From UBA6952 sp045562575 (lineage in GTDB: Bacteria > Chloroflexota > Dehalococcoidia > Lucifugimonadales > UBA6952), in NCBI GenBank assembly GCA_045562575.1, contig JBJKVQ010000004.1, positions 1 to 39,372 on the forward strand: DNA of 39,372 bases. Direction: 5' to 3'. This document shows positions 25,106-33,951 of the stretch, piece after piece. The stretch's first letter is position 1; each line of letters starts with the position of its first letter. The position numbers and the translations under genes were made by a program. The notes beneath the pieces were generated by a model. It worked only from the letters and a program-made list of their open reading frames with translations. It ran no database searches and was not told the DNA's origin.

Positions 25106-25464
25106 GCATCGTATGGATCAATTGTATTGATTTGTTCCTTTATTTTCTTCTTATCTCTTCTTAAGCTTATAAAACTCATATAACTCATTATTGTTAGTAT
25201 CCCTGAGGCGCTAGCATAGATATATAAATCTTCTTCTGCCCCAATTTGAACTTGAAGTACCGTGTAGAGAGCAACAGATATAAAAACAACCATAGCCACT
25301 CTAGGTAAAATAACAACTAATAGTGAACCAAGGGCAACACCTAATGTTATGATTAACTCATTCCGAGGAAAACTGATATCAGTAATAAAATAGGGGGCAA
25401 TTTCTTGAATAGCCATCATTACTGCTAAAAAAGCACCTATAAATAGGGTAATAAAACGAATCAT
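25102..25464 (-). CDS. small polytopic membrane protein of unknown function
   Basis: 120 aa with four hydrophobic segments (about 5-23, 39-56, 58-73, 83-101) and a charged tail RRDKKKIKEQ. I do not recognise a family. The ATG has AAGGAG at good spacing, supporting a real gene. It is the last of a minus-strand run (DUF255, DinB-like, M19 dipeptidase, this gene) with an 18-bp gap to the dipeptidase gene, and its stop codon shares TTAA with the modB stop. Confidence 0.7.
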   Translation of the reverse strand: MIRFITLFIGAFLAVMMAIQEIAPYFITDISFPRNELIITLGVALGSLLVVILPRVAMVVFISVALYTVLQVQIGAEEDLYIYASASGILTIMSYMSFISLRRDKKKIKEQINTIDPYDA

Positions 25465-25482
25465 ACTAGCTCCTTTTATAAA

Positions 25483-26586
25483 TTAGAGTATATCTTTCAT
25501 AAATGTTAATGCATTATTGCCAGCGATTTTATAAATTTCTTCATCGCTATATCCACGTTTGATTAATCCACGTATAATATTTTTTCCATCCGCTGGTGAT
25601 TCTAATCCATCCATATATGGTACTACAGGTGTTGCTGGACCAGTCATATTTAAGGAAGCAAAAGCGACATGATCTCCAATTAGAGTATCCGTGCCAATAC
25701 CCACATGGTCTATACCTACCAAATTGACCATGTAATCATAGTGATCTAATACACACTCGATAGTTTGATCTGGTCCATCACATATTTGATTTGGAACGGC
25801 AGTAATACATATTAATCCACCATTATTAGCACATGCTACTAAGGCTTCATCTTTAGTACTTCTAGAGACAGGAGTTAAAGTATGTGCAAAGTTGTGGCTG
25901 AAAATGACTGGTTGTTCTGAATGTTTAATCGTATCCATTTTTGTTTCATGACTTGCGTGAGCTAAATCTATAATCATCCCTAGTTTATTCATTCTTTCTA
26001 CCACCTCGATACCAAATTCACTTAGCCCTGTATCTGTACGTTCATAACATCCATCACCAATATAAGTTCTAAAGGAATAGGTTAAGCCTGCCATTCTTAT
26101 ACCCATACTATAAAGAACATCTATTAGATATAGTTGATTTCCAATAGCTAGATGTTCAACTGTGGGGAAAAACCCTAATTTATTCAAATTATTTGCTTCT
26201 TTAATTTCGTTCGGTGTTTGAACAACTAGGACATCTTCTTGATTATTAATATCAGTTAACATAAGACCAATTTCTTCTAACATTAATTGAAAATCAGATG
26301 AAGAAGGATGTCGTTTAGTGATATTGCCTCTAAATCCATTTGCAGTAGTGACTGTTGACCAACCTCCAGCTTTTGCTGCTTCGTATCCCCAAGTATAATC
26401 TCCAACACTAAGATACTCTTGCAATCTAGTCATATCTTCAGTCATAACTAATGGATGTTCATGAAGGTCAATCATTATAACCTTATTCATTATTTCAATA
26501 AATCGTTCTTCTTCATTAGAGTTTAAATCAATAATTAAGGATTTAATCCTATCGACTTGCTTTGATAATACTAAACGCTGTTGCAT
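25483..26586 (-). CDS. membrane dipeptidase (renal dipeptidase, peptidase family M19)
   Basis: 367-aa zinc dipeptidase-fold protein. The N-terminal metal-binding strand reads IDLHEHPL where the family usually has DGHNDL. Further landmarks are MIIDLAHASHETKMDT (His ligands), PVIFSHNFAHTL, and DHVGIGTD near the C-terminus. No signal peptide is evident, so it may be cytoplasmic. Marine Chloroflexi often carry M19 paralogues whose substrates (dipeptides, D-amino acid peptides, other amides) are untested. AAAGGGG precedes the ATG; 14 bp separate it from the DinB-like gene upstream. Confidence 0.9.
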   Translation of the reverse strand: MQQRLVLSKQVDRIKSLIIDLNSNEEERFIEIMNKVIMIDLHEHPLVMTEDMTRLQEYLSVGDYTWGYEAAKAGGWSTVTTANGFRGNITKRHPSSSDFQLMLEEIGLMLTDINNQEDVLVVQTPNEIKEANNLNKLGFFPTVEHLAIGNQLYLIDVLYSMGIRMAGLTYSFRTYIGDGCYERTDTGLSEFGIEVVERMNKLGMIIDLAHASHETKMDTIKHSEQPVIFSHNFAHTLTPVSRSTKDEALVACANNGGLICITAVPNQICDGPDQTIECVLDHYDYMVNLVGIDHVGIGTDTLIGDHVAFASLNMTGPATPVVPYMDGLESPADGKNIIRGLIKRGYSDEEIYKIAGNNALTFMKDIL

Positions 26587-26600
26587 ATTAACCCCTTTTT

Positions 26601-27128
26601 TTAATGGGTTCCTTCTCTTACTAACAAAGGATCCATTCCCTGCATACCTCTCAAAAAATTCATTTCGCCTCTATGTCCATTAAAATGTCCTAACATATGT
26701 AATGAAATAGACTCATCAACCTGTTCAGTACCTGTACGAGACTTTATTTCTTTTGATAAATCTGTATCTGTAAGTTTTTCTAATAATTCTGCTGTCGATT
26801 CCCAAACAAGTTTTTGGTATTCGATAAAGTTTTCCATACTAATTATCGTAACTTTTTGTGCATCATCATCAGATTGTCCATTACCATTCCCATCAAACGG
26901 CAATCCGGTTTTTTCTGCCCATTCTTCATTCCAAATAGGATCAGATTCTTTAATACGTACATTAACTATCATATCTTCAACACGAGTTGTATGCCATAAA
27001 CACCATGCTATCGAATGGCTGCCAAAATCTGGAACAAAATGAATTTGCTCTTCCGTACCATTACATGCATCCCGTAATGCTCTATGGACAAATGCAAGAC
27101 TCCATTTTATGTGTTCTACTCTACTCAT
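26601..27128 (-). CDS. DinB-like four-helix-bundle metal-binding protein
   Basis: 175 aa, DinB/YfiT fold. The metal-binding histidines are recognisable as WHTTRVEDM (His46) and HMLGHFNGHRGEM near residues 143-155. Family members include thiol-dependent S-transferases, but many are uncharacterised; no specific activity can be given. The start is fixed at the ATG giving MSRVEHIKW, because AAGGAG (27141-27136) lies seven bases upstream; an extended reading frame back to 27194 only reads into the DUF255 gene. It overlaps the DUF255 stop by 8 bp, so the two are translationally coupled. Confidence 0.83.
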   Translation of the reverse strand: MSRVEHIKWSLAFVHRALRDACNGTEEQIHFVPDFGSHSIAWCLWHTTRVEDMIVNVRIKESDPIWNEEWAEKTGLPFDGNGNGQSDDDAQKVTIISMENFIEYQKLVWESTAELLEKLTDTDLSKEIKSRTGTEQVDESISLHMLGHFNGHRGEMNFLRGMQGMDPLLVREGTH

Positions 27129-29223
27129 TAAAATTCTCCTTAATATATACCCAATCATTAGAGATTTCGTCATATGGTTCTGATATTTTATCAATAAGTT
27201 TCTCTAAATCTGTCAATGGTTCATCACAAATAAAATTGCTACAATAATAACCTGTAATTTTTTGATCGACTATAGTTTTACCTTTATATAATGGATTTTC
27301 TTCTAAATTTGGTAATTCAAACTGATTTATACCAGAAATTAAAAGGTTTGGATGAAAAAATTGATTGATATTTGATGCTAATGCTAATATTTGAGTAGAT
27401 CGGTTTGAAAGCTTCGGATAAGAGATAATTAACTCATTAGGTTTTTGTTGACTCGCATTGATAAAAGATAACCAGTTAGTAAAAGATAATGAAGCTTTAT
27501 CGATCAAATCTGTAACAGATGTTATATTTAAATTTGATATCTCTTTATATGATTCTTTGTTTAATAATAGTGAAAGCTTATTTAATACTATAGACGCCAT
27601 TGAATGAGCTGATGGGATGACACCGTCGTGAGAATCTCTAGGCCTAAATATTAAATCTATTTCGTTATTTGATGTGTCATAAAACCGACTGGCCTCTTCA
27701 TCCCAAAATAGTTCTATCATTGCTTCTGAAAATGTTTCTGCTTTTTGAATCCATGTGTAGTCAAGAGTGACTGAATGTAGTGTTATTAAGGTATCTAATA
27801 TATATACATAGTCTTCTAAATAACCATGTGAATCAGAAAAGTTGTTTGTATGGATTAATCGGTTATCTTTGCCTAAATTACTTAAAATATACTCTATGTT
27901 TTTAGTAGCAATATCAAGATATCGTGAACCAAGAAAAATAGATGCATTGGCAAAAGTTTTAGCCATCATGGCATTCCAGGAGGTTATTATTTTGGTGTCT
28001 GTTGAAGGTTTTATGCGATGATTTCTTTGTTCCAATAGAAGATATCTACATTCTTCTATAGTCTTAGAAAGATACTCGGGTTCAATATTTAATTCGGCAG
28101 ATAATAGAGAATGATCATGTTGTATGTATAAAATATTTGTGTCCTCAAAATTACCATCTTTTAGAACTCCATAATATTTACAAAATATTTCACTATTATC
28201 TTTCCCTAATATTTTTTCAATTTCAGCAATATCCCAAGTAAAATACTTTCCCTCAATACCTTCAGAATCGGCATCCTGACTAGAATAAAATTGATATGAA
28301 TCTCCAGTCATTTCTGATGATATATAATCTAACGTTTCTTTAACTATTCTTAAATACTGTGGGTTCTTTGTGATTTTATAAGCATCTAAATAGATTGAAG
28401 ATATTAAAGCATTGTCATATAACATTTTTTCAAAATGAGGTATGAACCACTGCTGGTCAGTAGAATACCTATGAAAGCCACCACCTAGTTGATCATAAAT
28501 ACCACCACAAGCCATATTGGTTAAAGTATGTAAAACCATATCCAAATATTCATTATTTTGGGTTGAATAAAAGACTTCCAATAAATAATTCAAAATTGTT
28601 GGTTGTGGAAACTTAGGAGCCGTTCCAAAACCACCATATTTTTGGTCAAATTGATTTATCAACTGGGAAAGAGAGGAATCAACTATATGTTTACGATTAA
28701 TTGAAGAAAGGTCAACGTTGTTGTTTTCAAAACTTATATGAGTTGTTAGTTTATCTGCCAAGGGCGATATTTCATCATATTTATTATGAAAAGCATTGTT
28801 CATAGCTTCTAATACTTGTTTAAAGCTAGGCATGCCATGCCTAGGTTCCGGAGGAAAATATGTACCAGAAAAAAAAGGTTTTCTTTCTGGAGTTAAAAAC
28901 ACTGTCATAGGCCATCCACCATGTCCGTTTTGTGCGAGCACAGCTTGCATATATATATTATCTAAATCAGGGCGTTCTTCACGATCAACCTTAATATTGA
29001 TAAAATACTCATTCATTAATTGGGCAGTTTCAGTATCTTCAAAACTTTCTTTTTCCATTACATGGCACCAATGGCACGAAGAATAACCAATACTAAGCAA
29101 TATTGGTTTATTTAGGTTTTTTGACGCTTCTAGTGATTCTTTACCCCATGGATACCAATCAACAGGATTTTCAGAATGTTGTAATAAATAAGGACTTGTT
29201 TGATTTGCTAATCTATTTGTCAT
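27121..29223 (-). CDS. DUF255 thioredoxin-domain protein (YyaL/SSP411-like)
   Basis: 700-aa protein of the YyaL/spermatogenesis-associated protein 20 family. Residues 1-165 are the DUF255 thioredoxin-like domain, beginning NRLANQTSPYLLQHSENPV and carrying the redox motif SSCHWCHVM near 49-57, then DREERPDLDNIYM and GGWPMTVFLTP. The rest is an alpha/alpha-barrel like N-acyl-glucosamine epimerases/glucosidases (FGTAPKFPQP, GGGFHRYSTDQQWFIPHFEKMLYDN, YSSQDADSEG). Its role is not established; a redox function is inferred from CxxC. It leads a four-gene minus-strand run and is divergent from selD across 94 bp. Confidence 0.92.
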   Translation of the reverse strand: MTNRLANQTSPYLLQHSENPVDWYPWGKESLEASKNLNKPILLSIGYSSCHWCHVMEKESFEDTETAQLMNEYFINIKVDREERPDLDNIYMQAVLAQNGHGGWPMTVFLTPERKPFFSGTYFPPEPRHGMPSFKQVLEAMNNAFHNKYDEISPLADKLTTHISFENNNVDLSSINRKHIVDSSLSQLINQFDQKYGGFGTAPKFPQPTILNYLLEVFYSTQNNEYLDMVLHTLTNMACGGIYDQLGGGFHRYSTDQQWFIPHFEKMLYDNALISSIYLDAYKITKNPQYLRIVKETLDYISSEMTGDSYQFYSSQDADSEGIEGKYFTWDIAEIEKILGKDNSEIFCKYYGVLKDGNFEDTNILYIQHDHSLLSAELNIEPEYLSKTIEECRYLLLEQRNHRIKPSTDTKIITSWNAMMAKTFANASIFLGSRYLDIATKNIEYILSNLGKDNRLIHTNNFSDSHGYLEDYVYILDTLITLHSVTLDYTWIQKAETFSEAMIELFWDEEASRFYDTSNNEIDLIFRPRDSHDGVIPSAHSMASIVLNKLSLLLNKESYKEISNLNITSVTDLIDKASLSFTNWLSFINASQQKPNELIISYPKLSNRSTQILALASNINQFFHPNLLISGINQFELPNLEENPLYKGKTIVDQKITGYYCSNFICDEPLTDLEKLIDKISEPYDEISNDWVYIKENFNE
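27136..27141 (-). promoter_or_regulatory. Shine-Dalgarno site fixing the DinB-like gene start
   Basis: AAGGAG on the minus strand, inside the last codons of the DUF255 gene and 7 nt before the ATG at 27128. It decides between this start and the longer in-frame alternative. Confidence 0.8.
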
Positions 29224-29265
29224 AACAATAAAACACTTTATTCGAATATGGTTTTCTAGTATTCT

Positions 29266-29277
29266 TAGTATATACTA
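29266..29277. repeat. 12-bp palindrome in the DUF255-selD divergent promoter region
   Basis: TAGTATATACTA is a perfect 12-bp palindrome, containing a TATACT -10-like hexamer readable on both strands. It lies midway between the divergent DUF255 and selD starts, so it could be a shared -10 region or an operator. A matching -35 box was not convincing on either strand. The 94-bp gap shows nothing else. Confidence 0.35.
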
Positions 29278-29317
29278 CAGTTACTTTTGAAACATTCATT
29301 TTTAAGGAATTCAATAT

Positions 29318-30370
29318 ATGAAATATGATGATTCAGCAAAATTAACGCACATGTCTCATTGTGCAGGTTGAGCTGCTAAATTTAGTCCAAGTGACTTGGA
29401 GCAAGTTTTGCTTCATATACCACAATCTAATCATTCATCTCTACTTGTAGGAATGGAAAACAATGATGACGCTGCTGTTTACAAGCTTACAGATGAAACA
29501 GCTATTGTTAAGTCTTTGGATTTTTTCCCACCTGTCGTTGATGATCCATATTACTTTGGTTCCATAGCTGTAACAAATGCATTAAGTGATATTTATAGTA
29601 TGGGTGCTACTCCACTTGTTGGATTAAATATTGCATGCTTCCCCAAAACAATGTCTAAAGATATCATCGGTAAGATCTTACTTGGTGGTTATGAAAAAGC
29701 TAAAGAAGCTGATGTTGTTATTGCCGGTGGACATACTATTGATGATCCAGAGCCCAAATATGGATTAGAAGTTACTGGGATTATTAAACCCGGTGATGAA
29801 ATTACAAATAGTAACGCTAAATCCGGAGATTTATTAGTACTCACAAAACCTCTTGGGACTGGAATTATTACAACAGCAATGAAAAATGAAAAATTGAATT
29901 CAGATAGTTCTATCGTTTTAAAAGCAATCGATGTTATGAATACTCTTAATAGAGATGCGTCATTTGTTATGAAAAGCACTGGGGTAAATAGTGCTACGGA
30001 CATAACTGGATTCGGACTCTTAGGCCATCTTTATAATATGCTAAAAGCAAGTAATAAATCTGCTAATCTTATATATAATAATATCCCGTTGATAGAAGGT
30101 GCCCTCGGATTGGTCAAAGAAAATACACCTGGTGGAACATTAACCAATAAACACTCAATTGAAGAACATGTAGTTTTTCTTGATTCAATACATGGTGATG
30201 AACGAGTATTATTATATGATGCCCAAACTTCTGGGGGGCTACTTATAAGCGTGGCATCAGATAGATCAGACTACCTTGTTACTGAAATGCAAAAAAATAA
30301 TATTGACGCAAAAGTCATTGGTGAAGTAATAGACAATAATTCAGAATCTTCGAAAATAATAGTGAGTTAG
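29318..30370 (+). CDS. selD: selenide, water dikinase SelD, selenocysteine-containing (in-frame UGA at codon 18)
   Basis: Makes selenophosphate from selenide and ATP for selenocysteine and selenouridine synthesis. The true frame starts at the ATG at 29318 (AAGGA nine bases upstream). It reads through TGA at 29369-29371, giving MSHCAG-Sec-AAKFSP, which aligns with the SelD active-site motif SHGAG(C/U)GCK; the catalytic Lys is K21. The frame stays open and conserved after it: DDAAVYKL, GGHTIDDPEPKYG, ATDITGFGLLGH and AQTSGGLL. Total 350 aa, normal for SelD. Taking the TTG at 29396 as start would delete the active site. Downstream of the UGA is a hairpin at the right distance for a bacterial SECIS. 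The JAMM gene follows after one base. Confidence 0.93.
29369..29403 (+). promoter_or_regulatory. UGA selenocysteine codon with candidate SECIS hairpin
   Basis: After the UGA (29369-29371), TCCAAG (29386-29391) pairs perfectly with CTTGGA (29395-29400) around a TGA loop. A short lower stem is possible between TGC (29374-29376) and GCA (29401-29403). The loop starts 20 nt after the UGA and has a G near its 5' side, as in the bacterial SECIS consensus bound by SelB. The pairing was found by eye only. Confidence 0.65.
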
Positions 30371-30371
30371 T

Positions 30372-30797
30372 ATGAAAAAAATAAATGTACCAATTGATAT
30401 TGTAAATGAAATGATCCAACACTCTATACAAGAAAACCCTAATGAATGTTGTGGGTTAATTAAAATTAACATCGAAAAAAAACAAAAAGTTTATAGAATG
30501 ACCAATGTTGATAAAAGTCCATATCGATATAGAATGGACCCAAAAGAGTTATTAGACACTTTAACAGAAATTGAGAGCGACGGTGGTAGATTATATGCAA
30601 TTTATCATTCACATACACATTCAGAAGCATATCCATCAGATACTGATGTTAGGATAGCTACTTGGCCAGATGGCACTTCAGTATGGCCAGATGTGTATTA
30701 CTTTCTTGTAACTTTACAGGATCAAAATAACCCTTATGCTAGGGCTTATGAAATAAATGATGGTGAAATATCAGAAGTTGAAATAACTAATAACTAG
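30372..30797 (+). CDS. JAMM/MPN (Mov34, M67) family metallopeptidase
   Basis: 141-aa zinc isopeptidase-type protein. The complete JAMM motif is present: Glu25 in NECCG, then H79-S-H81-x10-D92 in YHSHTHSEAYPSDTD. Stand-alone bacterial relatives trim C-terminal residues from ubiquitin-like sulfur-carrier proteins (for example Mec+/CysO systems); whether this one does so is an inference, and no sulfur carrier is encoded nearby. It begins one base after the selD stop, so both are probably translated together, a link to selenium or sulfur chemistry worth noting. Its 3' end overlaps convergent leuB by 11 bp. Confidence 0.9.
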   Translation: MKKINVPIDIVNEMIQHSIQENPNECCGLIKINIEKKQKVYRMTNVDKSPYRYRMDPKELLDTLTEIESDGGRLYAIYHSHTHSEAYPSDTDVRIATWPDGTSVWPDVYYFLVTLQDQNNPYARAYEINDGEISEVEITNN

Positions 30798-31890
30798 TAG
30801 CTATTCCTATAATTTTATTAGCCAATTCTTCGGTGGTAACAATTTGTTCTTCTTTTTTACCTATATCTGCAGTTCTATACCCTTGGGCTATCACTGTATC
30901 AACAGCATCTTCAATGTTTTTTGCTTCCTCAGGCAAACCTAAGGAATATCTTAACAATAAAGCAACACTTAAGATTGTAGCAATTGGATTAGCTTTACCT
31001 TGCCCTGCAATATCTGGTGCTGTACCATGAATTGGTTCATATAAACCTTTTGCTTTTATTGATCCATCTGCTGAAGGTATACCTGATAAGCTTGCAGATG
31101 GTAGCATTCCTAGTGACCCAGCTAAGACTGAACCTTCATCAGATAATATGTCACCAAAAGTATTCTCCATCACCATTACATCGAATTGACGAGGGTTCTG
31201 AATTAATTGCATGGTGCAACTATCTACTAATTGATGTTCTAATTTGACATCTGGATATTCTGCACTAAGTTCAATAGCTATTTGGCGCCACAATCGTGAG
31301 CTCTCTAACACATTTGCTTTATCAACAGAAGTTAGTTTTTTATTTCGACCTCTTGCTAACTCAAAACCAACTCGTAATATACGAGTAATTTCCTTTTCAG
31401 TATATTTAAGAGTATCTACAGCAACTCTTCCTCTAGAATTAGTCCATTGTTTTTTTGGTTTTCCAAAATAAAGACCTCCAGTTAGTTCTCGAATCATAAT
31501 CAAATCTATATCATCGACAAGTTCTGATTTCAAAGGAATAGAATCTTTTAAAAATGAATAGGATTTGACAGGCCTTATATTAGCGTAAACACCAAGCGCT
31601 TTTCTAATAGCTAACAATCCGTCTTCTGGTCTTACTTTAGCAGTTGGGTCATCCCATTTTGGTCCACCAACAGCACCAAATAATATAGCATCAGCTTTAC
31701 TGCTTTTTTCAGCGGTTTCGGGTTTTAAAGCAACACCATAACTGTCGATTGCAGCGCCGCCAATTATATCTTGTTCAAAATTAAATACATGACCAGATTT
31801 TTTTGATATTGCGTCAAGTAACTTAACACCTTGTTCGACAACTTCTGGACCAATTCCATCGCCAGGTAATACCATAATATCAAATTTCAC
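30787..31890 (-). CDS. leuB: 3-isopropylmalate dehydrogenase
   Basis: NAD+-dependent oxidative decarboxylation step of leucine biosynthesis. 367 aa with the family order: LPGDGIGPEVV at the N-terminus, VGGPKWDDP, the substrate-binding RELTGGLYFGKP, DKANVLESSRLWR, the metal-binding MENTFGDILSDE, and the NAD-binding EPIHGTAPDIAGQGKANP. The start is GTG, chosen because AAGGAG lies six bases upstream. It is the last gene of a minus-strand run after ligA, pth and the metallopeptidase lipoprotein (42-bp gap); other leu genes are not in the window. Confidence 0.96.
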   Translation of the reverse strand: MKFDIMVLPGDGIGPEVVEQGVKLLDAISKKSGHVFNFEQDIIGGAAIDSYGVALKPETAEKSSKADAILFGAVGGPKWDDPTAKVRPEDGLLAIRKALGVYANIRPVKSYSFLKDSIPLKSELVDDIDLIMIRELTGGLYFGKPKKQWTNSRGRVAVDTLKYTEKEITRILRVGFELARGRNKKLTSVDKANVLESSRLWRQIAIELSAEYPDVKLEHQLVDSCTMQLIQNPRQFDVMVMENTFGDILSDEGSVLAGSLGMLPSASLSGIPSADGSIKAKGLYEPIHGTAPDIAGQGKANPIATILSVALLLRYSLGLPEEAKNIEDAVDTVIAQGYRTADIGKKEEQIVTTEELANKIIGIATSY

Positions 31891-31932
31891 GTAGTTCTCC
31901 TTAAAAGTAGTTATAGAAAATTGTAAATAAAT

Positions 31933-33951
31933 TTATACCGTATATTCTAGATTAATACTAGTGGAATATTCACCTTCAAAATCATTACATTGTAGCATTA
32001 TATAAACATGTTCATCTTTTTTGAAAGTATATTTTATTACCTCAGTATAATCTATTAATTTAGTATCTTTAATAGTAAGGCCATTCTCATTATCATCTTC
32101 AATAATATTAAGATAACATGATGGTAAAATTAGATCACTATGATTTTTAAAACCTTCAAGATAGATTTTATTCGGATTTATTGTATTAGAGCCTTTATCC
32201 CTCACTAGAAGTTCTTTTACGAAAAAACCTTTATTACTAACTGAGTCGTCAGTAATATATTGAAACCTAACAAGAAGCTTTTCTATCCGAGGTAAGTTAC
32301 CAAGAAATATTTCTTGATTAATCCAATCTTCAACTTTATCTGTATAATGATTACCTAAAGCATAAAAACTAGAATTCTGTGAATTCATATTATTAGTAGA
32401 TAATATTTCCCATGTATTCCCTTCATCTTTAGATATTTGAAGATAAGTAAGGTCAAATCGATCTTCTATATCATAATAGGTGTCAAAATATAGAGTATAA
32501 TCAGAGATCTCATTAATTTCGAATTCGAAAGTTATAGTGTTATTAATTAGATCACCAGTACCACTCCACCATATTTCATTGTTAATATTATTGATATCTG
32601 TATCAATATGAACATCAAGATTACTTCCTTCCATAATCTTATAAAACTGTAGCGATAATGGCAGCATTTCAATTGATTTAGATTCATTGATTTCATTTAT
32701 AGATGTAGTAGTTATAAAATTTTTATAAAACGAACATTCTTTTATAATACAATTTAATATTTCTAATCCCCACTCTTTAAATAAGGTATGGCTCTTACTT
32801 TCATAATTGTGATTAGTTTTTAAATAATCGCTAATGCCTTCGATAGATTTGTTGTTATAGTGTAATAAATTACTAAAATCTATCGGATTAAATCTATCTT
32901 CGAGATATAAAAAAAACAATGTGAAGTAATCATACTGTCGTAGGTTCGGAATATTGAGATTTGATAATGATATTGGTTTCGAAAAAATGGTAGAATCCAG
33001 GTTCTTTTCAAATCCAGCTGAATTAGTAATAAGTTCAGCAGTTCCTTCTTTAATCCAAGAATTAGAATATGAATCAATTCGGGATTGATATAAATGTACA
33101 ACTTCATGTGTAAGTGTGGATAAAAAGTCATCCTCTCCATTTTTGATTTGATCGATATCAATAAAAACTATGTTTATATCATTACTTCGATAATGTATAT
33201 CAATTGGATAATTGTTAGAATCAGAATAATAACCAGCTATTCCTGAATTTAAATTTGTTATGACTATATAAGTGTTAGCATCAGTTTCAGGATTACTGAA
33301 AATATTATGTATAAATGGGTGAATTTCACTGTAAAATCTCTCTAGCCATATTTGAAAAGTAGAGATATTTACATCTTTAACATATTGATTTTCAATATAG
33401 GTACAATAACGATTATCTCCAATATTTCTAGTGCTAATTTGTTTTGCAATAATAGGTCTTACTATGTATTCACTAATGTCGACAACTAAAAACTTTTCAT
33501 TTTCTTTGATATTGCAACTTTTGTTTGGAATTAAATATTCTGAACCTGGAGTGTTAACCTGAGTATTATTTATTTGATTAACTAGCTTTTCTAAATTTAA
33601 GGTATTAGATTCCTTCTCATATATATTAGTAATTGGCTGAAAACTTTCCTCCTTAAAATAATTGGGAACACCCCAAGATTTAATCAACAACGGATAATCT
33701 TCATTAAAGGGTTTTATATCTGCTTTGATTGGGGTAGGGGTTGTAATAATTTTAGTTTTAGGAGAAAGAGTTGAAAGTTTATTTTCGGAATTATCGCTAG
33801 TATTAATATTTTTTTGTACAGTTGAAGTAGGAATGGGATTAAAAGTATTAGTATCACTAGAAATTGTTACTTCAGATGTACTGCATGAAACGAGAAATAG
33901 TAAAATTATTATTATGAAATTATTTTTTGATCGAATTTCCATTATACTCAT
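31933..33951 (-). CDS. zinc metallopeptidase-like lipoprotein with immune-inhibitor-A-like C-terminal domain
   Basis: 672-aa secreted lipoprotein: the signal peptide ends in LVSC (Cys23), then a Ser/Thr/Pro-rich linker to about residue 75. The gluzincin-like peptidase motif is H282-E-V-V-H286, followed by WIKEGTAEL (third ligand probably Glu302), as in peptidase MA-like proteins. Residues about 455-590 resemble the MAM/VEG-like region of M6 immune inhibitor A peptidases (WWSGTGDLINN, YYDIEDRFDLTYLQISKDEGNTWE, VRFQYITDDSVSNKGFFV). A short beta domain ends the protein. It probably degrades or binds extracellular protein. It overlaps the pth 3' end by 32 bp, or 23 bp if the second ATG is used. 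Confidence 0.78.
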   Translation of the reverse strand: MSIMEIRSKNNFIIIILLFLVSCSTSEVTISSDTNTFNPIPTSTVQKNINTSDNSENKLSTLSPKTKIITTPTPIKADIKPFNEDYPLLIKSWGVPNYFKEESFQPITNIYEKESNTLNLEKLVNQINNTQVNTPGSEYLIPNKSCNIKENEKFLVVDISEYIVRPIIAKQISTRNIGDNRYCTYIENQYVKDVNISTFQIWLERFYSEIHPFIHNIFSNPETDANTYIVITNLNSGIAGYYSDSNNYPIDIHYRSNDINIVFIDIDQIKNGEDDFLSTLTHEVVHLYQSRIDSYSNSWIKEGTAELITNSAGFEKNLDSTIFSKPISLSNLNIPNLRQYDYFTLFFLYLEDRFNPIDFSNLLHYNNKSIEGISDYLKTNHNYESKSHTLFKEWGLEILNCIIKECSFYKNFITTTSINEINESKSIEMLPLSLQFYKIMEGSNLDVHIDTDINNINNEIWWSGTGDLINNTITFEFEINEISDYTLYFDTYYDIEDRFDLTYLQISKDEGNTWEILSTNNMNSQNSSFYALGNHYTDKVEDWINQEIFLGNLPRIEKLLVRFQYITDDSVSNKGFFVKELLVRDKGSNTINPNKIYLEGFKNHSDLILPSCYLNIIEDDNENGLTIKDTKLIDYTEVIKYTFKKDEHVYIMLQCNDFEGEYSTSINLEYTV

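Noticed and set aside
27129..27194. Extended N-terminus of the DinB-like protein from 27194
   Set aside because: The extra 22 codons only overlap the DUF255 C-terminus, have no family resemblance, and the ATG at 27128 has a perfect AAGGAG.
29396..30370. SelD starting at TTG 29396 (324 aa)
   Set aside because: This start omits the conserved active-site loop, which is present in frame immediately upstream across a TGA; the longer Sec-containing frame is far better supported.
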